DNA from: Eukaryota sp. TZLM1-RC
Taxonomy: Eukaryota; Metamonada: BaSk clade
DNA length: 64,000 nucleotides
Assembly (NCBI GenBank): GCA_040285825.1
Contig: JAUPSS010000003.1
Location: forward strand, 744,001 to 808,000
Direction: 5' to 3'
The first letter of the stretch is position 1. The number at the start of each line of letters is the position of its first letter. Position numbers and translations under genes: made by a program. Positions 10,759 through 21,433 of this stretch are shown here, piece after piece. The notes below the pieces were generated by a model. That model searched no databases and was not told where the DNA came from. It saw only the letters and a list, made by a program, of their open reading frames with translations.

Positions 10759-13331
10759 ATGTCCAATACACAAGCCCAAATTACGAAATTCAAACCACCT
10801 GAGCAATTTGACTTTTGGTCTATGACTATCGATTTAAACCAACCAATGTTCAAACAAAAGATTTATAAATTCAACAACATTTTCCACACAGATGGATTTA
10901 ATATTGCAGTGGAATTTGGTGCTCGGATTTTGGAAGGTCAGAAATGTCAGCCACACAACAAGGCCAGTATTTCTGATTTATATATTGATGATGTTGATGT
11001 TGATACTTTTCAAGATAAACGAATAGTTGTATGTGATCATCGAAAACGTGATTTAATGTATTTTGGCAGTGGAAAAACGGATCAAGAATTAGCCATGGTG
11101 CCTGAAGATGAAACTGAGCAGCAAAGAAATAGTCGGGTGATGAATCAAGACAAGAAATTCAAATGGTTGAGAATGACTCAGATGACCTGGTCTTTGAAAA
11201 GTAGGATTAATGAAAAACAAAATCGATGGGCGACAAAGTAAACTGAGGTAGATTACGACAGGAACCAAATGATAGAGTCTAACGAAATGATAATTGAAGA
11301 TGCAAATACCGAATTATCCGCATTTGCTGCCAATTCTGCAACTTTTAGAGATTTTTCCAACTTTGTGGTTGGTAAACTTCGGCAAGTTGTTTTTGACAAT
11401 TGACTTTTACAGTCTTGACTTGTTGAGCAATCATAAAATGCAAGCTTTTCTTCACAAGTAAAAGTTTGAAAGTTGGTTGTTAAAAAGCCCTTTTTTATTC
11501 ATTTATTTTTATTTTATTCATTCAAGAAATATGAAAACATAAAATACACAATTAAAACTCCACATCCTCAAAACCTGTCTCCCCTACATCAAAACAATTA
11601 ATTGCTAAAGATTCAGAAAATTTCCCAAAGGAAGAGAGTGAATCAGAAATTAGTTTTACCATTCCCTTAAAAATAGAAAATACAATCCTGTTTTGCCAGT
11701 AAACACGATTGAAAATTCTTCCAGGTCTCTCCTTTACAACTACAACAAAATCCTCAAGGAAAGCCATAGCAGCCTTACCTAGAGATCCAAGCAAAAAAAC
11801 AAAGGGACATAAATTATATTGGGCATGAGAATTTTCATTAACTGAGGAAAAGGGTTTCGCATATTTAGCAATTTTATATTTTTCGCCTGCAAGAAGAGGA
11901 TTATTTACATCCGAGTTAATAAGATGTTCGTTAGAAGAATTACAAGGTCAATAGACATGGCGTCTAAAATAGTAAAACTACCATTTAAACCGGGAACAAC
12001 TAGATCACCTCTTTTCAGACCCATAGAAGCTCTGTTGTAACGCGTACTATCAATATTGGGGTCATCAAGAATTAATTTTGATAACAACGGCTCTAAAAAG
12101 GAATCTATTCGGTATGATTTGCACATAACATAAATTTGGTCCCTGACATTATTATGCACTTTGCTTCTAAATGTAATAAAATGTTTACAGTTCAAACGAT
12201 GAGTAAACAAAAGAGGTTTACCACATTTACAAGTTTAATGATTGGGCAAATTGTTTGGCCACAGAGAACAACGAAAACGCATGTTTAAAAGCCATTCATT
12301 GTTTTTTAACAAAAGTCCATAAACAGAGGGAATTTAAGTTACTAAAGCAGCAGCAGAACTATCACGAATGTCCTTTAAAAAATTACCAAAAGCGAGATTT
12401 TCAGTTTTGGCCAAGCCAAGTCTTACTTCATAATCCAAGCCTTCATATAATTCAACCAGATGGTGCTGAAGCTTTTTCAGGCAAAAACGTAAATTTGGAA
12501 GTGATCGGGTGGGAATTTCTTGAACATTTTGAGGAAAACACTGAATCCAGATATCACTAGGCAAATTAACTAATTCAATTTGAAGTTGAATCACATAAAA
12601 ATTTGATTCACCATGGATCAAATGAACATCATAAGGAAACCTTTGGAAAAATTCAAAAATAAAATTTTTTCCACCTCCTAAAAAAGCTGCTTTACATAAA
12701 ATCGAAGATTTAGTGAAACCAATTCCACCCAATTCAGCAGAACAAAAAACATGACTTCGAATTAAAGATTCATTTACCTCCAATAAAGAAGAAAAAAATT
12801 TGACCCGAAGTTTGTTGAAAGATCTACAAAAATCAAGAGATACTGAAGGAGGAGTTGACCTTGAAAATATGAGTGAATTTTTCAGAATAACAAATTTTTA
12901 AAATAAAAAATTTGATGTGTTTTTCAATATCACATTCAGCAATAAAACTAAACCTTGTTCAGAATTTTGGCAACCCAAAAGACACTTTAATATTAATGGG
13001 TGATTTTGGTAAAAAAGGTTCCAAGAATTTAAAACATCAGAGACCTACTCGACTCATTGGATGGATTCAATTTTTGAAAAGAAATGGATTTGAAATATTG
13101 ATCATTAGTGAAGCTTTCACTTCAGCAAATTGTCCTGTTTGTTTTGAAAAGGTTGATACGTTTTTGAGAGTAACAAATCCTAGACGCTATAGAAGAGAAA
13201 AGACTCCTGTTACTACATGTCATGATTTATTAGCTTGTAACAGTGAGAGTTGGAAACTCAGTAACAAAAGCTCAACAAAGCTTTTCAATAGAAATAAGCT
13301 GGCTTGTCTGAATATGTTTGCAATATTGTAA
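10759..13331 (+). pseudogene. Fanzor (eukaryotic TnpB-like nuclease) pseudogene, copy A
   Basis: Fanzors are RNA-guided DNA nucleases of eukaryotes related to TnpB. The first piece (10759-11241, continuing past a TAA to about 11400) has the TDGFNIAVEF motif that precedes the nuclease core, then RuvC-I as VVCDHRKRDLMYF (Asp codon at 11035). A minus-strand LINE fragment (about 11415-12900) interrupts it. The second piece (12912-13331) has LILMGDFGKKG, then ISEAFTSANCPVC, a later Cys pair region, and FNRNKLACLNM in place of the RuvC-III consensus W-x-R-D-x-N-x-A-x-N. The final Asp is Asn. Stops, the LINE and missing N-terminal sequence make it non-functional. It follows exonuclease copy A on the same strand. 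Confidence 0.75.
11415..12900 (-). mobile_element. LINE-like fragment inside Fanzor copy A
   Basis: On the minus strand, pieces read in order. At 12783-12334 GGIGFTKSSILCKAAFLGGG resembles the conserved GG-x-G region after the RT core. At 12210-11905 a zinc-binding segment (HRLNCKHFITFRSKVHNNVRD) is followed by KRGDLVVPG ... ILDAMSID, similar to the PD-(D/E)xK restriction-like endonuclease of R2-type LINEs. At 11794-11552 comes the C-terminal tail (WQNRIVFSIFKGMV). An AT-rich 3' tail lies near 11490-11550. It is 5' truncated and frameshifted. The R2-like assignment is inference from motif order. Confidence 0.62.
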
Positions 13332-13885
13332 GCCAGAAAGAGTGGTAATGAAAGGCCTCAGTATCTGTGTAGTACATAGTTTTTGCAATTATTCCGCACG
13401 AGAATTGATCGTGTACTTATAACAATTTCCTGTCTCTTAACTTCCTCCAAACACCCTTCTGTTTATTCATTGATTCATTTATTTAACCGATATCACACTA
13501 CCCACACTGATTGACTCCATTGGAAGAGCAAGACGATGATATGGAGAGTGAAAAGACTGACGAAGAGGAACAGGTAAATTGAAGATGAATTCCTTGACGC
13601 TTGCTTTTTCAGAAACTTGCAAATGGCTATGTGTGTTGACGAACAATAATATAACATGTATAACAAAATTATTGGTTCAATAAAATTGGTATAATGAAGA
13701 TAAAATGTTGGAAAGAATTTGTTATAATACTAATCTAACAAATTCTTTATTCAATAAAATCTTCCTGAAGATTTGTGAAGATTTGTGTCAAGAATCAACA
13801 ACTGGAGTCACCCAGTGGTTGAAATTTTAAATAATGGAAACAGTGATTTCCAGACAACAGTTGTTGATTCTCTTATTATTATTCA
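13332..13885. other. Intergenic, with a short dispersed repeat
   Basis: No gene is supported. The part around 13685-13830 (ATGTTGGAAAGAA ... GTGTCAAGAATCAACAACTGG ... GTGGTTGAAATTT) recurs at about 30505-30605 with an internal length difference. A short acidic reading frame near 13530-13575 followed by a possible 39-nt intron is too small to call. Confidence 0.4.
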
Positions 13886-14248
13886 ATGTCTTCAGACTTG
13901 GAGCACCCGCGTAAATTCTACATACTTTATCCTCTCTACTTTGATTCAACGGTCTCCAGAAACGATGGCCGTAGATTCACGAAAGATCTCTGTGTTGATA
14001 AACCAACCATGGACGAACTAGGTCAATGTTTGAAATCTCTTTCTATCGAATATAAAACAGAGTTGCATAAGCGTCACCCACGAAGTTGGGACTCACCTGG
14101 AAGAATAATTATCTATCCATCTGAAGGTCATAACTCAAAAACTAACATTTTCAAACAAGTTGGTAGCAAGTTGCCTGAAATACGTTTAAAACGTACCGAG
14201 CAAGCTGCAGCTGCATCATCGAAAAAGAAATCCAAAAAGAGACGATAA
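13886..14248 (+). CDS. SRP19: Signal recognition particle 19-kDa subunit
   Basis: SRP19 binds SRP RNA and helps load SRP54, for co-translational targeting to the ER. The 120-residue frame starts MSSDLEHPRKFYILYPLYF, with the family N-terminal I/LYP-x-Y motif. It continues with GRRFTKDLCVDKPTMDELGQCL, equivalent to the conserved 'GRRI ... V-x-NPT' block, has HPRSWDSPGRIIIYP in the middle, and ends in a lysine/serine tail (KKKSKKRR), as in other SRP19 proteins. Length is normal for the family and no intron is needed. It is convergent with the BLOC1S1 gene, 80 bp away, and a GATAATAAATAC signal (14282) is near its end. Confidence 0.88.
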   Translation: MSSDLEHPRKFYILYPLYFDSTVSRNDGRRFTKDLCVDKPTMDELGQCLKSLSIEYKTELHKRHPRSWDSPGRIIIYPSEGHNSKTNIFKQVGSKLPEIRLKRTEQAAAASSKKKSKKRR

Positions 14249-14328
14249 TGGTCACATTTATAGTTTTATTCATAACATGTGGATAATAAATACATTGTTT
14301 CAGTTATAACCTGGTTATTGAGTACAAC

Positions 14329-14721
14329 CTAACGGCCATGCTTTTCCTTGATATTGTTCAAAACCCTAAGAATTGCCTGAATGTCCCATTGAATGGATGC
14401 TGCCCAATTTTCGACATCTCCTAATGACTTGGCTGCATCGTGTAATTTTTCAGCTTGAGAAGCCCATGATCCTGTTTGACGTACAAAGTGATCAGCAGCA
14501 TTGGAAATTTGTGCAATTTCCTTGTCTATGACATCTTGACGCTTGCTAACCTGTACCACACGTTCTTGTATAGAATCATGGATGATTTTAGTGAGTTGTT
14601 CTGCGTCTTTAGAGGCATTCTTGCGGGCTTGGCCTGGTATTAATCACAGTGACATCATACCGGCCTCTGATTTGAGACAAGATAGTTCTTGTTGATGTTC
14701 TTTGAGTATAGATGAAAACAT
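14329..14721 (-). CDS. BLOC1S1: BLOC-1 subunit 1 (GCN5L1-like), one 27-nt intron
   Basis: BLOC1S1 is a small helical subunit of the BLOC-1/BORC complexes that position lysosomes and endosomes. The annotated exons are 14721-14661 and 14633-14329, joined across a 27-nt GTATGA...CCAG intron (14634-14660). The joined 121-residue product starts MFSSILKEHQQEL, matching the family start (LLKEHQ), and contains ADHFVRQTGSWASQ and GDVENWAASIQWDI, equivalent to the conserved 'FAKQTGQW' and 'GDVENWARSIE-D' blocks. The intron follows codon 20, in phase 1. The start codon lies only 36 bp from the divergent CHMP1 start, so the promoters must overlap. Confidence 0.9.
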
Positions 14722-14757
14722 TTGTTTCCATTTTTTCCCTATCCAATCATCTTCACT
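14722..14757. promoter_or_regulatory. 36-bp bidirectional start region of BLOC1S1 and CHMP1
   Basis: Only 36 bases separate the two divergent ATG codons. They hold a T/C-rich run (TTTGTTTCCATTTTTTCCC). No TATA box is recognisable. Transcription starts may lie inside the opposite gene. Confidence 0.5.
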
Positions 14758-15360
14758 ATGAGTGCTGCTATGCAGAACCAACTTTTCCAACTTAAGTTTG
14801 TGACAAAGCAGATGGACAGACTGGCAAAGAAGGCTGAAAAGGCTGAAAAGTCAGAGCGAAAAAAGGTCAAAACTGCTATTGAAAAGGGCAACAACGAAGG
14901 GGCACGCATCTTTGCTCAGAACGTCATCCGTAAGAAAAACGAACAGATGAACTATCTACGACTCTCATCTCGAATTGATGCAGTGGCTTCTCGACTTGAA
15001 TCTGCTATCCAAGTAGGTGGTGTGACACGCACTATGTCTAAAGTAGTTGGTAATTTGGACAAGGCTTTATCTTCAATGAACCTTGAAAAGGTCTCCAACA
15101 TAATGGGTGAATTTGAAAATCAGTTTGGAAACCTCGACGTCCAAGAACAGTACATGAGTGAAGCTATGGGATCCACTATGGCGACTTCTGCTCCAGAAGA
15201 TGATGTAAGTGCCTTAATTGATGAAATTGGTCATGAACATGGTCTACAAGTATCCCATTCCCTCGGTCAACCAGGAAATGCTATTCCAGATGCTCCAACC
15301 GCCACCACCAATTCTCCAGAAGATGAACTCATGGCTAGGTTTAATCAGCTCAAGTCATAG
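14758..15360 (+). CDS. CHMP1: ESCRT-III subunit CHMP1/Did2 (Vps46)
   Basis: CHMP1 is an ESCRT-III accessory subunit that recruits the Vps4 ATPase for membrane scission. ATG 14758 was chosen over an upstream in-frame ATG at 14722 because MSAAMQNQLFQLKF aligns with the family start. The 200-residue protein has the basic N-terminal helices (KAEKAEKSERKKVKTAIEKG), the long central helical region (VGGVTRTMSKVVGNLDKALSS), an acidic middle, and a C-terminal MIM1-like end, DELMARFNQLKS, which docks on the Vps4 MIT domain. Length is typical. A CATAATAAAGG polyadenylation signal (15413) follows. Confidence 0.92.
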   Translation: MSAAMQNQLFQLKFVTKQMDRLAKKAEKAEKSERKKVKTAIEKGNNEGARIFAQNVIRKKNEQMNYLRLSSRIDAVASRLESAIQVGGVTRTMSKVVGNLDKALSSMNLEKVSNIMGEFENQFGNLDVQEQYMSEAMGSTMATSAPEDDVSALIDEIGHEHGLQVSHSLGQPGNAIPDAPTATTNSPEDELMARFNQLKS

Positions 15361-15582
15361 GGCTATGTTTAGTTTTTTGTTCTCATTAATTTTGTGGGTT
15401 GTATATATTCGGCCATAATAAAGGCTTCTTCCAGTAGTAATGATGCGAAATTCCATTGGTGATTGTATTTATCAGCAAGCATGTAGGGTTTGTTTTATTG
15501 ATACAAGCCAAAAGATATAATGAATTTTGTAATCTGTCAATGATCAATAAACAGAATTTTAAACCAAAATTTACAACATTAA

Positions 15583-16059
15583 CTAAAACAAATCTCGTTC
15601 TTTGTTATCATAATAATTGATCATCTCGGGGAAAAAGAAGCACACTTCTCGCTTCGAGGTCCATTCCGAATCCGAACCATGTACCAAGTTCCTAGTTAAG
15701 CTTGCCCCATAGTCGTTTCTAATACGGTACTTCAGAAGGTCCCATTGCTCAATAGCATTGTGTCCTTTAAGGACAAGTATTTTGACTGGACCTTCTGTCA
15801 TGAAGGAGATAAGTTCGTTGAAAAAAGGCTTAGGTCTATGCTCAAAATAGAATTCAGAAACATCGCCTTCAGAAAGATGTGTGACTTTTGAGTCCAGTAT
15901 AGTCAGCCCTGAAGAATAGATTAGTTCTTCAACTGTGTCCAAGTGAGGGGACTGCATTAGATCTGGCTTAAATATTGCCAATGTCAGTTCTTCACATCCA
16001 AAAGAAAGTTGAAATAAAACACCAAGTAGTATGAAAAGTATGAAGGTATATGAGCGCAT
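15583..16059 (-). CDS. Nucleoside diphosphate kinase-like protein with N-terminal signal sequence
   Basis: NDP kinases transfer the gamma phosphate between nucleotides through a phospho-histidine. From ATG 16059 the protein starts with a hydrophobic stretch (MRSYTFILFILLGVLFQLSFG) that looks like a signal peptide, then LTLAIFKPDLMQ (the family K-P-D lysine) and TRNLVHGSDS with the catalytic His. Closest in style to the NME6 group. Compared with normal NDKs, about ten residues are missing between 'WDLLK' and 'YRIRNDYG', removing the position of one phosphate-binding Arg and the nearby Thr. The ATG at 16131 would extend the frame by 24 residues. Activity and secretion are uncertain. Confidence 0.8.
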   Translation of the reverse strand: MRSYTFILFILLGVLFQLSFGCEELTLAIFKPDLMQSPHLDTVEELIYSSGLTILDSKVTHLSEGDVSEFYFEHRPKPFFNELISFMTEGPVKILVLKGHNAIEQWDLLKYRIRNDYGASLTRNLVHGSDSEWTSKREVCFFFPEMINYYDNKERDLF

Positions 16060-16149
16060 ACTAAAACAGTGTGACAGCAAAGGTAAGGCAAAGAATGTGA
16101 TCTCATTATCTGCAAATTTGTGTATTTGCAATTCTTTTATTTTTAGGGT

Positions 16150-16680
16150 TTCCTTTTAGGGTTTTCCGTGAAATCAAGATCAACTTTGAAAATAAATGAA
16201 ATGCTGAGTACCCATGACCTATCCTTTTAAAGCATGTAATTTTGTTTAGGATGAGGCTATAGCTATTGAATCAGACAAATCTGTATAGAACAGAAGAAAA
16301 CAAGATGTAGAAGATTATATAGACACAAAAAAGCGTGAATAGAAAGGAAGAGGTCTGGAGGAGCCACCATTGAAGATAGAGAAGTCATGATTTGGACTCT
16401 TCCAATCATTTTTGATTGAACTGTTCTGTTGATTTTTTTGATTTTTGATTTTCTGAGTTCTATTACCGTATTCTTGACAGTTTTTTCATTCGGCATCTAC
16501 TAATTATTTTTATTCCCAAACTCAGAAGCTTAGTTTGCTGACCATAGAATATCACTGCGCCTCCATTGATTATTTAATGTAAGGATAGATATGTAAGGTT
16601 CAATTCTATGCATGTATTGATCAACAACAAATTTATTATTGTTTCTCTTATTATTCCATACCTATTACAAAACTAATCTT
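16150..16680. repeat. Chimeric inverted duplication of 60-62 kb sequences
   Basis: The left part (about 16160-16300) is the reverse complement of the region after the neopullulanase gene (about 60232-60490, minus a 99-bp insertion). The right part (about 16300-16680) is the reverse complement of about 61480-61850. It includes a decayed plus-strand copy of the last KIN17 codons, where GLEEPPLKIEKS corresponds to DLEEPPLKKEKP, with a stop inside. The two pieces are in swapped order relative to their source. The minus-strand ORF at 16263-16496 is a by-product. Confidence 0.75.
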
Positions 16681-16850
16681 AGTGAGCATTATTGAATATT
16701 GATTGAATATCTAAACTAATTGATGTTATAAAAATTCCGTTATTGTTCCAGCTGAAAGATATGACAGACCTCAAGTTTGAGTTTGCTTCATGGTTTCATC
16801 ATCTGTGGATTTATTTAGCTTTTAATTCTTCTGCTTAACAAACTCAAATT

Positions 16851-18366
16851 TTGGGATCTTGTGAGCCTTCCGTAGCATTAGATTTTTGTCGTTCCTTTAA
16901 TTTATTGAGAACAGAATATTTTGCTGATTTATCGGATGTAGATCCAGAAATGTTGAAAAATCACTTTTTTCGGCAGCAACTTCTGGAAGTGTTAGTTCCT
17001 AGATGCAGTCCTTATTTGAATGAGTTATCCTGTGAGCTAGAAAGATTGCCACCACAAATCTGGTCAAATATTTTCCCCAATCAATTCAAGAAATTCCGAT
17101 CCGATCTCTTTTCAATTTGCAGTTTTGCTGTGAAAAGCGTCAACAAATACTGTCTCAAATTTTTGAAAGCTTGTATTTTGATGTTGTACTTGGCTTGGCC
17201 AAGAAAAAGAATCCCACTTTTGCAAATCTTTTACAAGATATTTTGAAAATAATATTTATTTATAAAAAGACTTATAAATCAACATCTAAATAATGCATCT
17301 CTCCCAAAACAAAACAACGAAATGCAACTCTCTTATAGTGAGATCCAAGAGAAAGTAAAGCATCAGAAACCGTCTTCAACATTTCCTTAATAGAAAACAC
17401 AATTTTATTTTGCCAAAACAATCTGTTGAAATTTCTGTTGGTTTTTCTCTTTACAATCATTTCAAAATCTACCAAAAATCGTATAGACGCGGAAGCAAGT
17501 GAAATAATATAAAGAAAAAACAAATGGATACAAGTTGTATTTTGCATGCTGTTGGGTGTACATGTGTGAAAGTACATTTGCTGCTTTAGTAACAACCAAT
17601 CCTCAAGTTTATGGCACTCTCTCAACTGATTCTAACTGGACTTTGAATAAGAGACTTCGTTCCTTTATCTGGCCTGATAATTTACCTCATAATCTAATTT
17701 GCAAATGTACTCGAAAAATTAGAATTGCTCACTTGTTAAATTGTGAACTTTTTATTACTTTTAGAAGCAAGATTCATGATACTTTCAGAGATTCGATTGT
17801 TTTGTATGTGTAAGTCTCATAAAATTGAATCTTTTTTGGAACCACTGTTGTCAAATCTGTTTGATGCTGAAAATTATTTTCATAAGAATAATAGAGGTGA
17901 TGTCATATTACCTGCACTAGATGGAACCTTCTTTTTAGTGGATGTACTGTCTCTTGATCCTTGTAATGCCTCAAATGAAAGGCTCACTAATTCTGAAATT
18001 CATAATCCTCTTTCAAATGCTGAAAATTTCAAAATCAAAAAATACAGTGAACCTTTGTCCAAATTGTCCAGCCAACAGCATGAAAAATACAATTTGCATC
18101 CATTTGTATTTTCTCTATTTGATTCACTTGCTCCCACTGCTGTACGCTTTTTGGCAGTTTTTGAAATGATTGTAAAGAGAAGAACCAACAGAAATTTTAG
18201 CAGATTGTTTTGGCAAAATGGAATTGTGTGTTTCGTTGTTAAGGGAATTTTGAAGAGGGACTCTGATGCTTTGCTTTCTCTTGGTTCACACTATAAGAGA
18301 GTTGCATCTACTTGTTTTGCTTTGGGAGAGATGGATTATTCAGGTGTTGATTTATCAGTTTTCTAA
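16851..18366 (+). mobile_element. LINE-like copy, interrupted by an inverted LINE 3' end
   Basis: Plus-strand pieces 16851-17246 (ERLPPQIWSNIFP; then in a shifted frame FDVVLGLAKKKNPTFANLL) match the segment at 12.4-12.7 kb (NLPSDIWIQCFP, YEVRLGLAKTENLAF). The copy resumes at about 17567 with FAALVTTNPQVYG, a zinc-binding segment (CKCTRKIRIAHLLNC), NNRGDVILPALDG ... LVDVLSLD (restriction-like endonuclease pattern) and the C-terminal tail ending at 18366. A one-base frameshift near 17800 splits the frame. The gap between the pieces is filled by an opposite-strand copy of the same 3' end. Confidence 0.65.
17249..17566 (-). mobile_element. 5'-truncated LINE 3' end inserted in opposite orientation
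   Basis: The minus-strand frame encodes FEMIVKRKTNRNFNRLFWQ ... LSLGSHYKRVAFRC ... YLDVDL, nearly the same as the tail of the surrounding plus-strand copy at 18150-18366. It ends at 17274 followed by an AT-rich tail. TGAAA occurs on both sides (17244-17248 and 17567-17571), compatible with a short target duplication. Confidence 0.6.
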
Positions 18367-18486
18367 TAAATACATATTATTAAAAGGCACAGAGAATAAA
18401 CTATCTTGATTGTTAGTTTCATTTCATCTTCCTTCTCCACTAATCTCACGGGTTGATTCTATTTGACATTTTTGTGCCATTAGCTG

Positions 18487-19239
18487 ATGTCGTCCCTGCC
18501 CGTATCTCAGTCTGTCTTACTCTCTTTGTCCAATCTCAAAGACACTGTACAGCAATGTCTGGAAGAGCTCCGTGAAAAAACTGATGGTTTGACATCAGCC
18601 GAAAATCGTATAAGAGACATGGAGACAGAAATAACTGATCTTCAACGACGTCTGCGTAGTGCCTGTTCTGAAAATGCAGAACTTCAGGATACTGTCAGAT
18701 CACTGCGCAAGGAAAATGGAAAGTTACAAAGCTTCAAACGTTCTATTCTAGAGTCAGTACAGGAAGACAGCTATGTTGCATCACCTGCTAAGTCTTTTGC
18801 CTCCACGTCCAAAACACCTCCCCAAGCTCGTCCCAGTGTTTCGTTCTCAACTGGACCAGGCTTGGACAAGAGTGATCTTGGACCTGAAATGTCTAGACTC
18901 TCTTCTTCCAGTCACAGCTCTTCCCGTAATATGGCGTCTTCGATAACTGATGAGTTGCTCGCTGAAATTGATACTGTTTCTCAACGTAGAAGCGACTCTT
19001 CTGGCATCTTTTCCTCTCCAACCAGTGGTGATGGTCGGGAATTTTTCAGAAAGGCTAGAAGCGAGTTGTCTTATGAAAAATTTAGCAAGTTTTTGTCTGT
19101 AATTAAGGAACTCAATTCGCGTAGATTGTCTAGGGAGGATGCTTTACGTGCTGCTAGGGAGTTGTTTTTGGCAGAAAATCCTGTCTTGTATTCTGAATTT
19201 GCAAGACTTTTGGATCGTTTCAATGAACAGTTGATGTAA
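18487..19239 (+). CDS. Coiled-coil protein of the plant At4g15545 family
   Basis: 250 residues. Residues 1-90 form a predicted coiled coil (heptad-like LRKENGKLQSFK and LQRRLRSACSENAELQ). Residues 95-185 are Ser/Pro-rich and look disordered. The last 60 residues hold the conserved part: FFRKARSELSYEKFSKFLS, IKELNSRRLSREDALRAA and ELFLAENPVLYSEFARLL, the pattern I know from the Arabidopsis At4g15545 protein family. Function of that family is not established to my knowledge. It is convergent with the DBP2 gene, 156 bp away. Confidence 0.75.
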   Translation: MSSLPVSQSVLLSLSNLKDTVQQCLEELREKTDGLTSAENRIRDMETEITDLQRRLRSACSENAELQDTVRSLRKENGKLQSFKRSILESVQEDSYVASPAKSFASTSKTPPQARPSVSFSTGPGLDKSDLGPEMSRLSSSSHSSSRNMASSITDELLAEIDTVSQRRSDSSGIFSSPTSGDGREFFRKARSELSYEKFSKFLSVIKELNSRRLSREDALRAARELFLAENPVLYSEFARLLDRFNEQLM

Positions 19240-19395
19240 TTGTAATTTAATTAGATTATGTAATTTTAAAGTTTGAAATAAATTCACTTGACAAATAGAG
19301 ATGCAATTTTTCAAGAGTTTTTTAATAATTCAATACACATTGATTATAAATGAAAGACTAACAAAAAACTAGACAAAATCCGGTAAACAAAAAAA

Positions 19396-21105
<1,710 letters not shown>

Positions 21106-21433
21106 TCATTTTTCTTTAATGGGGTGTACCATTTATTAAACTTTTTTTTAAACTTCCACACTTAACAAAATAAACTCATAATATTAGTTGCCGAGTACGA
21201 AGATTTATTGATCGAACTCTTTGAGTGTTAATTGTTTATGAGGTTTATGTTGTCTCTGTGCTGTTGGTAAGATAGTGTTGGACATTGCTTAAGTAAAGCT
21301 GAATTGAAAGAGCACATGATGTATTGAAATATTTAGACACCTTTTGACAACTTGTGTGGAACATGAGAACAGAAATGGAACGGATTCCACTTTGCTAGGT
21401 CTTTTGCCAAGTCTACATCACACATCATTTTTC

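Noticed and set aside
13530-13640. Tiny spliced gene (acidic exon, 39-nt intron)
   Set aside because: The implied protein has fewer than 30 residues, the intron lacks the branch motif seen in the others, and an upstream stop closes the frame.
16263-16496. Minus-strand ORF as a gene
   Set aside because: It lies fully inside the inverted duplication and is antisense to the decayed KIN17 end.
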